Source of the DNA: Ancylobacter defluvii
Lineage (GTDB): Bacteria > Pseudomonadota > Alphaproteobacteria > Rhizobiales > Xanthobacteraceae
Assembly: GCF_018390605.1 (NCBI RefSeq)
Contig: NZ_JAHBGD010000004.1
Location: 59,795 to 123,794, forward strand
Length of the DNA: 64,000 nt
Direction: 5' to 3'
In this document: positions 55,868-64,000 of the stretch, in pieces
Layout of the letters: every line of letters begins with the position of its first letter
How positions within the stretch are numbered: position 1 is the stretch's first letter
Notes under the pieces: model-generated
What the model was told of the DNA's origin: nothing
The model's input: only the letters and a program-made list of their open reading frames with translations
The model's database searches: none
Program-made: the position numbers and the translations under genes

Positions 55868-56887
55868 TCAGTTGGAATAGATCTGGTCGAAGACGCCGCC
55901 ATCGTCGAAATGGGTCTTCTGCGCCTTGCGCCAGCCGCCGAAGGCCGGGTCGTCGATGGTGACGAGGTCGACCTTCGGGAAGACCTTCTCATACTGCTTG
56001 GCGATTTCGGCATCGCGGGGGCGATAGAAATTCTCGGCGGCGAGCTTCTGGCCTTCCTTGCTGTAGAGCAGCTTCAGGTAGCTCTCGGCCGCCGCACGGG
56101 TACCCTTGCGGTCCACCACCTTGTCGACCACCGCGACCGGCGGCTCGGCAAGGATGGACAGCGAAGGCACGACGATGTCGAACTTGTCGTCGCCGAATTC
56201 CTTCTTCGACAGGAACGCCTCGTTTTCCCAGGCGAGCAGCACGTCGCCGACGCCGCGCTCGGTGAAGGTGACGGTGGAGCCGCGCGCGCCGGTGTCGAGG
56301 ACCGGCACGTTCTTGAACAGCGAGGCGAGATATTCCTTCGCCTTGTCCTCCGAGCCGTACTTCTTCAGCGCATAGGCCCAGCCGGCGAGGTAGTTCCAGC
56401 GGGCGCCGCCGGAGGTCTTCGGGTTGGGGGTGATGACCTGCACGCCCGGCTTCACCAGATCGTCCCAATCCTTGATGCCCTTGGGGTTGCCCTTGCGCAC
56501 CAGGAACACGATGGTCGAGGTGTAGGGCGAGGCGTTTTCGGGCAGGCGCTTCTGCCAATCCTGGGCGAGGAAGCCCTTGTCGGCGATGGCGTCGATGTCA
56601 TAGGCGAGCGCCAGGGTGACCACGTCGGCCTCGAGGCCGTCGATTACCGAGCGGGCCTGCTTGCCGGAGCCGCCATGCGAGGTCTTGATCTCGACGGTCT
56701 TGCCGGTTTCGGCCTTGTACGTCTCGGCGAACAGCTTGTTGAACTTCTGGTAGAGCTCGCGCGTCGGGTCGTAGGACACGTTGAGCAGGGTGACGTCGGC
56801 GGCGCGCACCGGTGCCGGCGCGGCGAGCGGCGCGACGAGCGCGGCGGCGAGGCCGGCGATCGCCAGATGCTTGAAACGAATGGACAT
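55868..56887 (-). CDS. cysP: Sulfate ABC transporter substrate-binding protein
   Basis: 339 residues with a signal peptide ([17 protein letters not shown], then PVRAADVT). [20 protein letters not shown] is the Sbp/CysP opening, [20 protein letters not shown] lines the sulfate site, and [16 protein letters not shown] is strongly conserved. It binds sulfate or thiosulfate in the periplasm; the two are not separable from sequence by eye. First gene of cysPTW. ATG 56887 has GGGAGAGATT upstream. Confidence 0.94.
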   Translation of the reverse strand: MSIRFKHLAIAGLAAALVAPLAAPAPVRAADVTLLNVSYDPTRELYQKFNKLFAETYKAETGKTVEIKTSHGGSGKQARSVIDGLEADVVTLALAYDIDAIADKGFLAQDWQKRLPENASPYTSTIVFLVRKGNPKGIKDWDDLVKPGVQVITPNPKTSGGARWNYLAGWAYALKKYGSEDKAKEYLASLFKNVPVLDTGARGSTVTFTERGVGDVLLAWENEAFLSKKEFGDDKFDIVVPSLSILAEPPVAVVDKVVDRKGTRAAAESYLKLLYSKEGQKLAAENFYRPRDAEIAKQYEKVFPKVDLVTIDDPAFGGWRKAQKTHFDDGGVFDQIYSN

Positions 56888-56950
56888 GATCAATCTCTCC
56901 CGGACGGCGCGCCCCCGCACCGTCAAAAACCATTGACCTAAGGGTTCCAC

Positions 56951-57006
56951 GGCTGGTTGCTGGGGTCAATAAAAAATACATACTATATAGAAAAATAGAT
57001 TAAACA
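56951..57006 (-). promoter_or_regulatory. AT-rich promoter region of cysPTW
   Basis: This stretch upstream of cysP is far richer in A/T than its surroundings (AATAAAAAATACATACTATA and on). On the minus strand it contains TATATAGTATG, a plausible -10 zone. No confident regulator site could be assigned; LysR-type control by CysB/Cbl would be expected for such operons. Confidence 0.45.
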
Positions 57007-57039
57007 ACGTCGCGCCCATGTGTTATTTGGGTGCGACGT
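57007..57039 (-). terminator. Terminator after cysH
   Basis: ACGTCGCACCCA, a nine-base loop, then TGGGCGCGACGT, followed by TGTTTAAT (minus strand): a 12-bp stem with one mismatch and a moderate U-run. It separates the cysI-cysH unit from the cysP promoter. Confidence 0.7.
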
Positions 57040-57096
57040 CAGGCTTTCGCCTGTGAATTCAATGAATTGAATCGCTCACAGGAAGAGCGAAAAGCG

Positions 57097-57834
57097 TCAG
57101 CGCGCCGAGATCAGCGTGTGAATGCCGCACTCGGTCTTGGCGCGACCACGCCAGCGTCCGGCGCGGGCATCCTCGCCGGCGGCGACGCGACTGGTGCAGG
57201 GCAGGCAGCCGACCGAAGGGAAGCCCTTGGCCTCCAGCGGGTGCGGCGGCAGGGCGAAGCGCTTGTGAGCGGCTTCCACTTCGGCACGCTCCAGGCTGGC
57301 GAGCGGGTTGAACTTCAGCCGTTCGCCGTCGCGCTCGGCCACCGGGATGCCGGCGCGGGTCGAGGCCTGGTAGCGCTTGCGGCCGTTCAGCCAGCCGTCA
57401 AAGCCGTCGAGCGCCCTGGCCAGCGGCTCGACCTTGCGGATGCGGCAGCAGGCATCGGGGTCGGAATACCAAAGGTCGTTGCCGGCATCCTGCGTGGCGA
57501 GGCGCTCGGCATCGGGATGGAAGGAGCGCACATCGGTGAGGCCGAGCTGGGCTGTGAGCGTGTCGCGATAGGCCAGCGTCTCCTCGAACAGCCAGCCGGT
57601 GTCGAGAAAGACCACCGGGATCGAGGGATCCACCTCGGCGGCGAAGGCGAGCAGCACGGCGGACTCGGTGCCGAAGGACGAGACGAGGCACAGCCGGTCG
57701 CGCCCGACAATGGTCTGGGCGGCGGCGATCACCTCGGTCGGCGAGCGGCCTTCCAGGGTGCGGGCGATCTCCTCCACCGCATCGAGCGGGGCAAGGCCGG
57801 TGAGGATGGTATCGAGGTTGAGGGGGGAGGTCAT
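57097..57834 (-). CDS. cysH: Phosphoadenylyl/adenylyl-sulfate reductase
   Basis: 245 residues of the PAPS-reductase fold. LVSSFGTESAVLLAFAAEVD is the PP-loop region and VVFLDTGWLFEETL follows. Two cysteine pairs (DACCRIRKVEPL and SVGCLPCTSRV) are the [4Fe-4S] ligands that mark the APS-type (plant/most-bacterial) reductases. The catalytic Cys is in the C-terminal KTECGIHT. It reduces activated sulfate to sulfite. It overlaps the DUF934 gene by four bases (ATGA). Confidence 0.94.
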   Translation of the reverse strand: MTSPLNLDTILTGLAPLDAVEEIARTLEGRSPTEVIAAAQTIVGRDRLCLVSSFGTESAVLLAFAAEVDPSIPVVFLDTGWLFEETLAYRDTLTAQLGLTDVRSFHPDAERLATQDAGNDLWYSDPDACCRIRKVEPLARALDGFDGWLNGRKRYQASTRAGIPVAERDGERLKFNPLASLERAEVEAAHKRFALPPHPLEAKGFPSVGCLPCTSRVAAGEDARAGRWRGRAKTECGIHTLISAR

Positions 57835-58377
57835 GCGGTGGCCCCCCTGTCCTTCGATCCGTCGTGTTCCGCACGCGTCGCCGAACGGCCGAGCCGCGCA
57901 CGCAGCAGGCTCTTACGCCCGTCGCCGGTCGGCTGGTAGAACACGGTGTAGCTGTGCATCGCGGCGTCGAAGGCCTGCGCATCGGCATCCTTGACCGGCA
58001 CGATCTGGTCGAAGCCGGCACGCGACATGATGAGGAACTGGTCGCGCAGCACGTTGCCGATGGCGCGCAGCGGCCCCTTCCAGCCGAGCCGCTCGCGCAG
58101 CAGGCGGGCCTGGCTGTAGGCGCGCCCGTCGCGGAAGGTCGGGAAGTTGAGCGCGACCAGCGCCAGGCGCGGCAGATAGGGCACGATCTCGGCGATCGGC
58201 TTGTTGTTCGGCCAGATGATGCCGACCTCGACATTGGTGCTGGCCAGCGCCTCTTCTTCCTTGAGGAAGCGGTCCAGCGACAGCAGCACCGGCGTGGAGG
58301 CGGGGAGGGGCGGCACCTGTCCGGCCTCGTCCTCGTCGGCAACCCGCGTGAAGCGGTCCGGGGCGAGCTTGCCGTTC

Positions 58378-58397
<20 letters not shown>
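57831..58397 (-). CDS. DUF934-family protein of the sulfite reduction operon
   Basis: 188 residues. VEVGIIWPNNKPIAEIVPYL, ALVALNFPTFRDGRAYSQAR, LLRERLGWKGPLRAIGNVLRDQ and MHSYTVFYQP are the DUF934 blocks. Proteins of this family sit between cysI and cysH in many proteobacteria. They are thought to support sulfite reduction, perhaps in electron transfer or assembly, but the role is not established. It overlaps cysI by 20 bases and cysH by 4, pointing to translational coupling. Confidence 0.9.
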
Positions 58398-60033
<1,636 letters not shown>

Positions 60034-60073
60034 GATCGGTGTCTTCTGCAGTCGCGGCTTGAAGGAACGGCAT

Positions 60074-60400
60074 TCAGGCCGCGGGAAGGGTGGAGGCGGG
60101 CAGTTCGAAGGTGACCCCGTTGACGCGGATGCGCTCGCGCAGATTGCCGGGCAGGACGGCGCCGTTGTCGCCGAGGATGACCGGTGCCACATAGGCGCCG
60201 ACCGCGTCGGTGTCGCGCTTGTGGGCGCCTTCGAGCAGCGCGATGGCTTCCGGCGCCGTGGTGACGACGGCGGCATCGCCGAGCGCCGTCGACCAGCCGC
60301 CAGCGGCGGTGCGCCAGACTACCGCGCCGTCGGCGAGACGGTTGGCGGTGACGGCGACGGGGCCGTTGACCTTCAGTTTCTGCTGCTGCGGCGCGGCCAT
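60074..60400 (-). CDS. DUF2849-family protein
   Basis: 108 residues: QKLKVNGPVAVTANRLADGAVVWRTA, then GWSTALGDAAVV, and VNGVTFELPA near the end. This matches DUF2849, found almost only upstream of cysI in alphaproteobacteria, where a siroheme synthase (cysG) gene usually precedes it; here none does. Function unknown. It is the first gene of the cysI-cysH unit. ATG 60400 is chosen; longer frames run into the AT-rich promoter. Confidence 0.87.
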   Translation of the reverse strand: MAAPQQQKLKVNGPVAVTANRLADGAVVWRTAAGGWSTALGDAAVVTTAPEAIALLEGAHKRDTDAVGAYVAPVILGDNGAVLPGNLRERIRVNGVTFELPASTLPAA

Positions 60401-60453
60401 TTCCGGCAATTCCCTGTGTTTTAGCAGTTCCAAATATATAACACGAAATCGGA

Positions 60454-60476
60454 TGTGCAAATTGGATTAATGCACA
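60454..60476. promoter_or_regulatory. Inverted repeat TGTGCA-N11-TGCACA in the cysI operon promoter
   Basis: TGTGCA (60454-60459) and TGCACA (60471-60476) form a perfect dyad around an AT-rich 11-base spacer. It contains the T-N11-A geometry of LysR-type operators and lies 54 bases upstream of the DUF2849 start. The surrounding 60401-60529 is strongly AT-rich. CysB/Cbl-like control is inferred only from context. Confidence 0.5.
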
Positions 60477-60529
60477 AAATTTCTGTGTGATATGGTATTT
60501 GACAATAATTGTAGATTGTTAGGCGCCCG

Positions 60530-61312
60530 TCACGCCTGAATCTGGATCGGCAGGCCTTCGCCATCGCGTTCGGGAAGGACGGGAAAGCCGACCGCCTGCC
60601 CGCGCGCGATGCGCCCGGCGGTCCAGGCGGCGGCGCAGGCATCGATAAGGTCGTCCTCGCCCACCTTCAGCGCGCGGGCGCGCAAGGGTGAGGTGAAGGC
60701 GTCCTCGAAGCCTTGCACCGCCAGCAGTTCGCGGCGCTTCGCCAGGCCCGGCTGATACGGCGCGTTCCTCACCTTCTTGGCGACGTCGAGGGCGTGCCCG
60801 CCGTTCATCGCCCAGAAGCTGACCTCCGGGTGGCATTCATGGATGCGGCCGGCGAGGGCGGGTCGTGCGCGCAGCAGCCGGTCGATCTCGGCGATCTTGC
60901 CGAAGATGTGGAATGCCTGCTTCGAGACCGCGCGGGGCGGCTGCGAGCTTGCGCGGGCGACAGAGCAGGCATGCCGATAACGCTGGTCTTCCGCGATGCT
61001 CTCGTCGAGCGCGGCATAGACGGCGGCCCGCGAGGGTATGGAAAACACGCTCGACTGCCGGTCGCCGAGCTTGGGGCGCACCAGCCGCTCCGGCGCCCTG
61101 CCGCCGGGGCCGATGCGCTCCGGCAGGCCGATCGGCATGTCGACGGCGACGATCTGCGGGGCGTCCGGCCGGTCGATGAGGTCGGTGAGGCGGGTGATGC
61201 GTTCGGCCGACATGCCGCCGCCGGGCTCGACGATCACCGCGACCCAGCCGCCGGATCCATCGGCAAGGCGGGGGCAGCCATCGACGCCGGCCACCCGAAG
61301 CCCGGCGCTCAT
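60530..61312 (-). CDS. DUF429-family protein
   Basis: 260 residues. VAGVDGCPRLADGSGGWVAVI and IVAVDMPIGLPERIGPGGR open the fold, which is RNase-H-like. RQSSVFSIPSRAAVY, ECHPEVSFWAMNGG and VGEDDLIDACAAAWTA are DUF429 signatures with several conserved acidic residues. A nuclease role is possible from the fold, but none is proven. Its start overlaps the oxidoreductase gene by four bases (ATGA). Confidence 0.85.
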   Translation of the reverse strand: MSAGLRVAGVDGCPRLADGSGGWVAVIVEPGGGMSAERITRLTDLIDRPDAPQIVAVDMPIGLPERIGPGGRAPERLVRPKLGDRQSSVFSIPSRAAVYAALDESIAEDQRYRHACSVARASSQPPRAVSKQAFHIFGKIAEIDRLLRARPALAGRIHECHPEVSFWAMNGGHALDVAKKVRNAPYQPGLAKRRELLAVQGFEDAFTSPLRARALKVGEDDLIDACAAAWTAGRIARGQAVGFPVLPERDGEGLPIQIQA

Positions 61313-62496
61313 ATGATGTTCAGCTCGGCATGCGGGCGGTTGGCGAGGATGCGCTCATAGCCGAACACGCCGAGGTCGAGCGACAGCGAACGGCCATGCA
61401 CGATCCATTCGGCGATGGCGCGCCCGGCAGCGGGGGCCTGCTGAAGGCCGTGGCCGGAAAAGCCGTTCATGAAATAGAAGTTCGCCACCTCCGGATGCGG
61501 GCCGATCACCGCATTGTGGTCGAGCAGGTTCATCTCGTAATGGCCGGCCCAGGCGCGCACCAGCTTCACCTCCTCCATCGCCGGGATGCGGTGCGCGAGA
61601 TCCGGCCAGGTGGTCTCCTCGAACAGTGGCCAGTCGACCTCGAAATCATCATCGGGATCGCCGTCTTCCGGTGGCGCCGCCGCACCGCAGATCTGGTAGG
61701 CGCCTTCCGGGCGGATCCAGAAGCCGGTCGGATCGACCAGCAACGGCAGGCGCGGCAGCTCGGTGCGGCAATGCAGGACATAGATGCAGCGCTTGCGCCC
61801 CTCGACGGGGAGCGGAATGCCGGCGAGGCCCGCGACTCGTCCGGCCCGCGGCCCGGCGGCGTTGACGAGGCTGCCGCAGGCGATGCGCCGACCATCGGCG
61901 AGCGTCACGCCGGTGATCCGGTCGCCCGCGCGGACGATCTCGACGACCTCGCCGGCGATGAGATGCGCGCCCTGCCGCCGCGCCGCCTTGCGCACGCAGT
62001 CGAGCAGTGCATGGGCGTCGAACCAGCCTTCACCGGAACGGCCATAGGCGCCGGCGGCGAGGCCTTCGACATTCAGGTAAGGAAAGGTGGCGGCGAGCCG
62101 GGCGGGATCGAGCAGGTCGATATCGGCGCCCTCGGCCTTCTGCACCTGGTGATTGGCTTCGAGGATCGGCAGGCCGGCGTCGCTGGCGAGGATCAGATAG
62201 CCGCCCTCATGCCAGGAGAGATCGGTCTCGGCGCCGAAGCGCTCTTTTGCCGTGCGCAGAAATTCCAGCCCGAACAGCGACATGCGGATGTTCTCGGGGA
62301 TGGAGAACTGCTGGCGCAGCGAGGCGGCCGAGAGCGTGGTGGATGAACGGGCGAAGCTGGCGTCGCGCTCGATCACCGCCACCGTGCCGGTAAAGGCCGG
62401 GTCGCGGGTGAGGAAATAGGCGGCCATCGCCCCCATGATGGCGCCGCCGATAATGACGACGTCGTATCGCTCATCCGTCTCGACAGCTGCGCTCAT
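61309..62496 (-). CDS. FAD-dependent oxidoreductase (DAO family)
   Basis: 395 residues. The FAD fold is VVIIGGAIMGAMAAYFL. SSTTLSAASLRQQFSIPENI, WHEGGYLILA and GSLVNAAGPRAGRVAGLAGI are typical of D-amino-acid/sarcosine-oxidase-like proteins, and the C-terminal FYFMNGFSGHGLQQAPAAGR closes the FAD site. It resembles FOXRED1-like members. The substrate, presumably an N-methyl or amino acid, is unknown. It is divergent from the CoA-ester lyase gene. Confidence 0.87.
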   Translation of the reverse strand: MSAAVETDERYDVVIIGGAIMGAMAAYFLTRDPAFTGTVAVIERDASFARSSTTLSAASLRQQFSIPENIRMSLFGLEFLRTAKERFGAETDLSWHEGGYLILASDAGLPILEANHQVQKAEGADIDLLDPARLAATFPYLNVEGLAAGAYGRSGEGWFDAHALLDCVRKAARRQGAHLIAGEVVEIVRAGDRITGVTLADGRRIACGSLVNAAGPRAGRVAGLAGIPLPVEGRKRCIYVLHCRTELPRLPLLVDPTGFWIRPEGAYQICGAAAPPEDGDPDDDFEVDWPLFEETTWPDLAHRIPAMEEVKLVRAWAGHYEMNLLDHNAVIGPHPEVANFYFMNGFSGHGLQQAPAAGRAIAEWIVHGRSLSLDLGVFGYERILANRPHAELNII

Positions 62497-62637
62497 GCCT
62501 TCAAATCCGATAAGACGTTGCGTGATGGGGCCGCCTCGCGCAACAAAGCTGCGGAGCCGCCGGCCGGCGCGGTTGGCGTGCCGCCGCTCGCCCGGATAGG
62601 CTGGTTTCCCGATCTTGCCAACCTAGCCGAGCGAATC

Positions 62638-63549
62638 ATGTCTGGGGTTACATTCCACGCCATCCGTCCCCGCCGCAGCGTGCTGTATATGCCGGGCGCC
62701 AATGCCCGCGCGCTGGAGAAGGCACGCAGTCTTCCCGCCGACGCTCTCATCATCGATCTGGAGGATGCGGTGGCGCCGGATGCCAAGGCGGCGGCACGGC
62801 AGCAGGTGGCGGAGGCGCTTGCCGCCGGCGGCTATGGCGCGCGCGAGGTGGTGGTGCGGGTCAACGGCTTCGACACCCCCTGGTTCGAGGCCGATCTCGC
62901 GCGTTTCGCCGAAGCGGCGGCCGGCGGCGCCGGCCCAGACGCACTGTTGATCCCCAAGATTGCCAGCGCCGAGACATTGCGGGCGATCGGCTCCCGGCTC
63001 GACGAGCTCGGCGCGCCGGCGTCGCTCCGGCTATGGGCGATGATCGAGACGCCGCAGGCGGTGATTGAGGTGGCGAGGATCGCGGCGGCGGCGCGCGATC
63101 CGGTCAGCCGGCTGGCGGTGCTGGTGCTCGGCACCAATGATCTCGCCAAGGAAACCGGCGCCCGCATCGTGCCGGGCCGGGCGCCGATGCATACCTGGCT
63201 GTCCATGTGCGTGCTGGCGGCGCGGGCCGCCGGCATCGAGGTGCTGGACGGCGTGTGGAACGATTTCCGCGATCTCGACGGCTTTTCGCGCGAATGCCGG
63301 GAAGCCGCCGAGATGGGTTTCGACGGCAAGACGCTGATCCACCCGACACAGATCGAGCCCGGCAATGCCGCCTTCACGCCGCCTGAGGACGAGGTGGCCG
63401 CCGCACGGGCACTGATCGCGGCGTTCGAGCTTCCGGAGCATGCCGGCAAGGGCGTGATCCAGATCGAGGGGCGCATGTATGAGCGCATGCATGCCGACGT
63501 CGCCCGCAAGACCGTGGCGCTCGTCGCGGCGATCGCCGCGCGCGGCTGA
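62638..63549 (+). CDS. CoA-ester lyase (HpcH/HpaI family, CitE/malyl-CoA lyase-like)
   Basis: 303 residues. RPRRSVLYMPGANARALEKA is the N-terminal family motif. DALIIDLEDAVAPDAKAAAR carries the metal Glu-Asp, REVVVRVNGFDTPWFEADL the substrate Arg, and LWAMIETPQAVIEVA the second metal Glu. DGKTLIHPTQIEPGNAAFTP closes the barrel. It should cleave or form a beta-hydroxyacyl-CoA such as malyl- or citramalyl-CoA; the exact substrate is not resolved. Start ATG 62638 precedes the conserved region. Confidence 0.9.
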   Translation: MSGVTFHAIRPRRSVLYMPGANARALEKARSLPADALIIDLEDAVAPDAKAAARQQVAEALAAGGYGAREVVVRVNGFDTPWFEADLARFAEAAAGGAGPDALLIPKIASAETLRAIGSRLDELGAPASLRLWAMIETPQAVIEVARIAAAARDPVSRLAVLVLGTNDLAKETGARIVPGRAPMHTWLSMCVLAARAAGIEVLDGVWNDFRDLDGFSRECREAAEMGFDGKTLIHPTQIEPGNAAFTPPEDEVAAARALIAAFELPEHAGKGVIQIEGRMYERMHADVARKTVALVAAIAARG

Positions 63550-63571
63550 ATTCTCCGGACAGGACGAGACG

Positions 63572-63796
63572 ATGACCGAAGCGACCAAGACCATGAAGCT
63601 CTACCGCTACCTCACTGGCCCGGATGACGTGTCGTTCTGCAAGCGGGTTTCCGCGGCGCTGAACCGGGGATGGCGGCTCGCCGGCGACCCGACGCTGACC
63701 TTCGACCCGGTAAAGGGGAGGGTGATCTGCGGTCAGGCGATCATGAAGGAGGTCGAGGGCGAATGGTCGGACGAGGTCGTGCTCTCCGATCACTGA
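63572..63796 (+). CDS. DUF1737-family small protein
   Basis: 74 residues: KLYRYLTGPDDVSFCKRVSAALNRGWRLAG, then QAIMKEVEG. This is the DUF1737 domain ('Y-x-x-L-T-G-P-D-D..F..RV...L..GW.L.G'), found alone or at the end of enzymes; function unknown. AGGACGAG precedes ATG 63572. It begins 22 bases after the CoA-ester lyase gene, so the two are likely cotranscribed. Confidence 0.85.
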   Translation: MTEATKTMKLYRYLTGPDDVSFCKRVSAALNRGWRLAGDPTLTFDPVKGRVICGQAIMKEVEGEWSDEVVLSDH

Positions 63797-63938
63797 ATTT
63801 GCGGCCGCTTTTCGAGCTATCCACAGGGCTGTGGAAAGGTCAGAAAGTCTAACCTATTGAAAGGTAATCATTTCTTCCGCAGCGATCGCACTGAAGCCGT
63901 TTCGTCGCCGCCCCGTCATTTTTCTGAAAACGAGCCTG

Positions 63939-63967
63939 TTGACACTCAGAACGCCCCCCCCTATAAC
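63939..63967 (+). promoter_or_regulatory. Near-consensus sigma-70 promoter at the right edge
   Basis: TTGACA (63939-63944), a 17-base spacer and TATAAC (63962-63967) make a strong housekeeping promoter. It is followed by CCCCGTTCATCGACGGGG, a small dyad. No protein start follows within the window. Promoters of this quality in this group often drive rRNA or tRNA operons, so a stable-RNA operon may begin beyond position 64000. Confidence 0.6.
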
Positions 63968-64000
63968 CCCGTTCATCGACGGGGCGCGCCGCTGACGCGG

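Overview
The window is about 67% GC (estimated by eye), densely coded chromosomal DNA from an alphaproteobacterium. The gene content fits the order Hyphomicrobiales (Rhizobiales), most plausibly near Xanthobacteraceae (Ancylobacter/Starkeya/Xanthobacter). This rests on an LDH-type malate dehydrogenase next to sucA-sucB-lpdA, an sdhCDAB operon, the cysI-DUF934-cysH block with a DUF2849 gene, Irr-like AT-rich iron boxes and the typical palindromic repeats. The genus is an inference only. I see no rRNA, tRNA, CRISPR array, phage or insertion sequence.

Layout. 1-2.5 kb: the tail of a LysR regulator, a decayed AraC-family fragment and a phosphonate monoester hydrolase/sulfatase. 2.6-16.5 kb: a catecholate siderophore island. 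It has a binding protein, a YncE-like propeller, entC-entE-entB-aryl carrier protein-entF-entA on the plus strand, a convergent fepC-fepD pair, and a divergent siderophore esterase. The NRPS adenylation pocket reads as serine-specific, so the expected product is an enterobactin-type 2,3-dihydroxybenzoyl-serine compound. Two control regions of the island (about 2.58-2.64 kb and 15.6 kb) share an AT-rich motif resembling the Irr iron control element.

16.7-22 kb: DsbB, an HNH nuclease, two esterases and an M23 peptidase. 22.3-25.8 kb: succinate dehydrogenase sdhCDAB. 25.8-28.6 kb: palindromic repeats, a GluQRS lacking zinc cysteines, and a secreted glycerophosphodiesterase. 28.7-30.2 kb (minus strand): an AEC transporter and an ACT-domain protein, preceded by a possible leaderless 27-residue leader ORF with two overlapping hairpins. 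I consider this the best candidate for an undescribed regulatory element here. 30.2-34.9 kb: a second DsbB with a DUF5993 partner, priA, xerC and a VOC protein.

35-43 kb: 2-oxoglutarate dehydrogenase genes sucA, sucB and lpdA, with a LysE exporter inserted and mdh upstream; sucCD is absent. 43-53.8 kb: DUF1003 protein, ZapE, GNAT, a large MscS channel, a CAP lipoprotein, a CobW GTPase, a D,D-carboxypeptidase, HisE and a YqaA-like protein. 53.8-60.5 kb: sulfate uptake (cysPTW, no cysA seen) and assimilatory sulfate reduction (cysH, DUF934, cysI, DUF2849). 60.5-64 kb: DUF429, a FAD oxidoreductase, a CoA-ester lyase and DUF1737. The right edge carries a near-consensus strong promoter for something beyond the window, possibly a stable-RNA operon.
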